From Paenibacillus glycanilyticus (GTDB lineage Bacteria; Bacillota; Bacilli; Paenibacillales; Paenibacillaceae): a stretch of DNA of 64,000 nucleotides. The notes beneath the pieces are model-generated. The model was not told the DNA's origin. It saw only the letters and a program-made list of their open reading frames with translations, and searched no databases. Both the position numbers and the translations under genes were made by a program. Where the stretch lies: NCBI RefSeq assembly GCF_023715145.1, contig NZ_JAMBNP010000010.1, forward strand, positions 62,001 through 126,000. The letters run 5' to 3'. This document shows positions 61,312-64,000 of the stretch, one piece after another; positions within the stretch are counted from its first letter, which is position 1, and every line of letters begins with the position of its first letter.

Positions 61312-62940
61312 TTGTTTCTTTTTGATTATATTGTGAATCTCTCTATATTTTCGCTCTTGGTAAGTACACCTTTAGTGATCCGTTCGTTTATCAATCTCAG
61401 GCCGTTGAAGCATCCGCGGATTTGGAGTGGTCTTTATGCGGGCGTTGTTTCGATTGTCCTTGTGCTGCTAGCCGTGAAGCAGCAAGGCTATGTATACGAT
61501 ATCCGTTATTCCCCCGTCATTTTGACGTTCGCCTATCTTGGCCCCGTTGCGGGCTTGATCACCGGTCTTTTTGCCTTGTCCATCCGATTGGTTTCAAGCG
61601 GCAATTGGTTCCCCGCCATAGCCGGCTGGACGTTCATCATGGTGGTCTTCACCATCCTTCATGCGTATTTCTCCCGCCGGCAGTTGCCGCTCTTTAAGAG
61701 GAGCCTGGCGTTGTCCGGTGCTTATATCGTCCTCTACATGTGTACGGTGTTTACATTCGGCATTATGGTAAGCGAGCCTCTCTTTCATCTGCAGTATGTA
61801 TGTTTCGTTATATTAGGGGTGCTGTTGGGCGGACTGCTGATTGAATCCCATGAACGTCTTCGCCGTACCATTGTCGAGCGGGACGAGATGGAATTGTCGT
61901 TAAACGAAAGCGAGTATCAATACCGGCTCATCGCCGAAAATACATCCGATCTCATCGTGGTGATGGATCCGGATCACTCGATCCGGTATTTATCTCCTTC
62001 CCATGCGTTTGTGCTCGGGTATACCAATCTGGCGCAGGATCGCGCGGAGCTGGACCGGATTATTAGCGAGGAAGATACTGCGGTGTTCGATCAGACCGTC
62101 AGAAAGATATTAGAGCAGAAGGCTTCGCAATCGATGGAGATTCGCTTCCGGCATCAAGACGGGCGTCTGATCCCCTTTGATTCCCTATGTAAGCCAGTGG
62201 AGGGGAGAAAAGGCCGGATTGAGCATATCGTCATAATCAGCCGGGATATCTCCGAGCGCAAGAAAGCGGAGGAGTTTCTTTTGCAGTCCGAGAAGCTGTC
62301 CGTTGTTGGGGAATTGGCGGCTGGCGTAGCGCATGAGATCCGTAATCCGCTTACGACCATCAAAGGCTTTCTCCAATTATATAAGCTGGAGAATCCCTCC
62401 ATAAAATACGGCGATTTGCTCCAGGACGAGCTGGACCGGATCGAACTCATTACAAGCGAGCTTCTCTCGATGGCCAAGCCGCAGGCTGCTCTGTATACCT
62501 TGGCGAACGTCAAAGACGTGATTGAGCAGACGCTCGAGTTTTTGACGCCGCAGGCGTTATTAAGCAATATTGAATTCAATCGCGAATACCAGGGCGAATA
62601 TTTTCCGGTTATGTGCGTGAAGAATCAATTAAAGCAGGTCTTTCTTAATCTATTCAAGAACGCAATCGAGTCCATGCCAAACGGCGGAAAGATTCGCATT
62701 GGCCTTCAAACGGACACCAACGGGGAATGCCTCATAACGATTCAAGATCAAGGCTGCGGCATCCCGGAGGAGCATCTTCACCGGTTGGGACAGCCCTTCT
62801 ATAGCTTGAAGGAGAAGGGGACGGGGCTTGGTCTCATGATCAGTCACAAGATCATTAAACAGTATCATGGCCGCATCGCTTATCATAGCAAGGTCAGCGA
62901 AGGTACGCGGATTGAAATCAGGCTGCCGATCCACGGATGA
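61312..62940 (+). CDS. Membrane sensor histidine kinase (5TM-5TMR_LYT, PAS)
   Basis: A 542-residue kinase. The first 175 residues hold five or six TM helices of the LytS/YhcK type (GPVAGLITGLFALSIRL). A PAS domain follows (about 200-315). HisKA has His341 in AAGVAHEIRNPLTTIKGF. HATPase has the N box NLFKNAIESM, G1 DQGCGIPEEHL and G2 GTGLGLMISHKII. No response regulator is adjacent. An orphan PAS kinase of this build resembles sporulation kinases (KinB/KinD) in Bacillales, which feed Spo0F; this is inference. TTG start after AGGTGAT. Confidence 0.92.
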   Translation: MFLFDYIVNLSIFSLLVSTPLVIRSFINLRPLKHPRIWSGLYAGVVSIVLVLLAVKQQGYVYDIRYSPVILTFAYLGPVAGLITGLFALSIRLVSSGNWFPAIAGWTFIMVVFTILHAYFSRRQLPLFKRSLALSGAYIVLYMCTVFTFGIMVSEPLFHLQYVCFVILGVLLGGLLIESHERLRRTIVERDEMELSLNESEYQYRLIAENTSDLIVVMDPDHSIRYLSPSHAFVLGYTNLAQDRAELDRIISEEDTAVFDQTVRKILEQKASQSMEIRFRHQDGRLIPFDSLCKPVEGRKGRIEHIVIISRDISERKKAEEFLLQSEKLSVVGELAAGVAHEIRNPLTTIKGFLQLYKLENPSIKYGDLLQDELDRIELITSELLSMAKPQAALYTLANVKDVIEQTLEFLTPQALLSNIEFNREYQGEYFPVMCVKNQLKQVFLNLFKNAIESMPNGGKIRIGLQTDTNGECLITIQDQGCGIPEEHLHRLGQPFYSLKEKGTGLGLMISHKIIKQYHGRIAYHSKVSEGTRIEIRLPIHG

Positions 62941-62978
62941 GGCACGCAAGCAGGGGTTTGTGAAAGAAGGAGAATTGT

Positions 62979-63365
62979 ATGGGGAAAATGTACGCAGCTC
63001 TCATTGTATTAGTTGCAGCGGGTTTGATTGGCTGCAGCCAATCGGATAAATCCTTCGAGCACGCAATCGACGAAAAGCTTAACGATATTGTTCATCCAAA
63101 GGATATGAAAGTATCGCTATCCTCGAATCCATACGACTACATTAAGGGCGAGGACAGCAATAAGGATTATAAATACATTGTTGAGCAGGGGGAAAAGTCT
63201 TTAAATTATATGCTCGGCGAATTTGCAGATGGCAATAATGACGGCTTGAGAGAATATATTATGGCAATGGCCTGTGCCGAAATTTTGCAGGAGGATCCCG
63301 CCTCTAAAGATTGGTCTTCCGGCAGGGGCTGGTACAACCATTACAAATCGGCAGAAAATCCATAA
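62979..63365 (+). CDS. Lipoprotein of unknown function
   Basis: A 128-residue exported lipoprotein with lipobox LIGC (Cys19) and a mature part rich in Lys, Asp and Asn (HPKDMKVSLSSNPYDYIKGED...). No domain recognised. AAGGAG lies before the ATG. It follows the kinase gene by 38 bp and may be co-transcribed with it, which could make it an accessory signal protein. Confidence 0.78.
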   Translation: MGKMYAALIVLVAAGLIGCSQSDKSFEHAIDEKLNDIVHPKDMKVSLSSNPYDYIKGEDSNKDYKYIVEQGEKSLNYMLGEFADGNNDGLREYIMAMACAEILQEDPASKDWSSGRGWYNHYKSAENP

Positions 63366-63403
63366 TGGATGATTTTTTTATCCCGGAACAGCATAAATGA
63401 CGA

Positions 63404-63460
63404 ACAAACTGGGTACTTAGTGAAGCAGGACTTCTTAAGCTGCGCGGTTTGTTTTTGTTT
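63404..63460 (+). terminator. Probable composite terminator
   Basis: Outer ACAAAC/GTTTGT and inner CTTAGTGAAG/CTTC-TTAAG stems, followed by TTTTTG. Confidence 0.5.
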
Positions 63461-63502
63461 AAAGATGCCATACTGAACGAATAGTAAACTTAGGGATAAA
63501 AC

Positions 63503-63661
63503 ATGCTTACGAAGTAAGAATTGCAACCAAACCCGCGTTGCAATTCTTTAGGTCCATGCTTACGAAGTAAGAATTGCAGCGAAAAGCACCCTGCAATTCT
63601 TTAGGTCTATGCTTACGAAGTAAGAATTGCAACCAAACCCGCGTTGCAATTCTTTTAAGGA
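63503..63661 (+). repeat. Three tandem 53-bp leader-hairpin elements
   Basis: Copies start at 63503, 63556 and 63609, exactly 53 bp apart. Each has the head ATGCTTACGAAGTAAG and a hairpin. Copies 1 and 3 pair GAATTGCAAC with GTTGCAATTC; copy 2 pairs GAATTGCAG with CTGCAATTC, around another loop. The last copy ends TTTTAAGGAGAG, the ribosome site of the next gene. Confidence 0.88.
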
Positions 63662-63671
63662 GAGATGAGCG

Positions 63672-64000
63672 ATGAAGCTGTATGATTGCGCAATTATCGG
63701 AGGCGGTCCGGCCGGTCTTAACGCGGCTCTTGTCCTCGGAAGGGCAAGACGAAGCGTGGTGCTCTTTGACGATAACAAGCCAAGGAACGCCGTAACGCAT
63801 GAGTCGCATGGTTTTATTACAAGAGACGGCGTGAAGCCGGAAGAATTCAGGCGCCTGGCGCATACAGATATAAGCAAGTACCCTTCTGTCCAGGTTGTTC
63901 GGACAAAGGTTGTTGATATGGTGAGGCGGAATCATGCCCTGTTCCTTGTTCAGGCGAGCAATGGGGAAATCTATCAGGCGCGCACGATTATTCTGGCGGT
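63672..64000 (+). CDS. TrxB-like NAD(P)/FAD-dependent oxidoreductase, N-terminal part
   Basis: The first 109 residues are in the window; the rest lies beyond its end. The FAD-binding motif CAIIGGGPAGLNAALVLGRARR starts at residue 6, and LFDDNKPRNAVTHESHGFITRDG is typical of the thioredoxin-reductase-like flavoproteins. Whether the CxxC of true thioredoxin reductase is present cannot be seen. AAGGAGAG precedes the ATG and is the tail of three tandem leader elements. Confidence 0.9.
   Translation, partial: MKLYDCAIIGGGPAGLNAALVLGRARRSVVLFDDNKPRNAVTHESHGFITRDGVKPEEFRRLAHTDISKYPSVQVVRTKVVDMVRRNHALFLVQASNGEIYQARTIILA

Noticed and set aside
63503-63661. Possible CRISPR array (three repeats of 53 bp)
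   Set aside because: The units are joined head to tail without unique spacers, contain hairpins and end in a ribosome site; no cas genes are near.

Overview
The window reads like a chromosome segment of a spore-forming, Paenibacillus-like Bacillales species. Indications are a mid-50s GC feel, strong AGGAGG-type ribosome sites with frequent GTG/TTG starts, a spore-coat transglutaminase (Tgl), a RacA-like chromosome-anchoring protein, a 5TM sensor kinase and futalosine-route menaquinone genes. No rRNA, tRNA, CRISPR array, transposase or phage gene was seen.

Layout. 1-6.6 kb: end of a KimA-like potassium permease, an MMPL exporter with its TetR regulator and two matching operators, an aldo/keto reductase, and an MFS exporter divergent from an HxlR regulator. 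6.6-14.0 kb: housekeeping and unknown genes, including a compact membrane AAA metalloprotease (FtsH paralogue), a HAD phosphatase, ribokinase and a polysaccharide deacetylase. 14.4-18.2 kb: a uronate-catabolism operon (GntR, UxuA, SDR-type fructuronate reductase, aldo/keto reductase). 18.2-22.7 kb: a lipoprotein, the RacA-like protein, a guanine riboswitch with an NCS2 purine permease, and Tgl. 22.8-28.8 kb: an MGT-type glycosyltransferase behind a 40-bp palindrome, a nucleotidyltransferase, a TetR gene, and an AraC-controlled Gfo/Idh-isomerase sugar operon. 29-36 kb: mqnB-mqnD, a lactonase, a kinase-like protein, and a TetR/DHA2 exporter pair sharing three copies of one operator.

36.9-55.8 kb is a large exopolysaccharide cluster, nearly all on the plus strand and often with 4-bp stop/start overlaps: Wzz-type co-polymerase, BY-kinase, PglF/CapD-like 4,6-dehydratase, Wzx flippase, pyruvyltransferase, three GT4 enzymes, a polytopic Wzy/GT-C candidate, acyltransferases, UDP-uronate epimerase, a GT4 fused to an initiating sugar-phosphate transferase, PglD-like and PglE-like enzymes, GalU and Ugd. 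Together they could make UDP-Glc, UDP-GlcA, UDP-GalA and a UDP-diacetamido-trideoxyhexose (bacillosamine type), start the repeat unit on lipid phosphate, decorate it with pyruvate and acyl groups, flip it and polymerise it. A secreted Asn-Gly-Asn repeat protein ends the cluster. 55.9-64 kb holds a GNAT enzyme, lipoproteins, an ECF sigma/DUF4179 pair, a TetR/quinone-oxidoreductase pair, the sensor kinase and the start of a TrxB-like flavoprotein.

The most unusual signal is a family of short repeated leader elements (8 copies before 4 unrelated genes). Each has a fixed ATGCTTACGAAG-type head, then a hairpin whose arms differ from copy to copy while staying complementary. In the copy next to each gene a Shine-Dalgarno sits at the hairpin base. 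A second family consists of tandem intergenic repeats built around a TTAACGATGC palindrome or a sequence resembling it.
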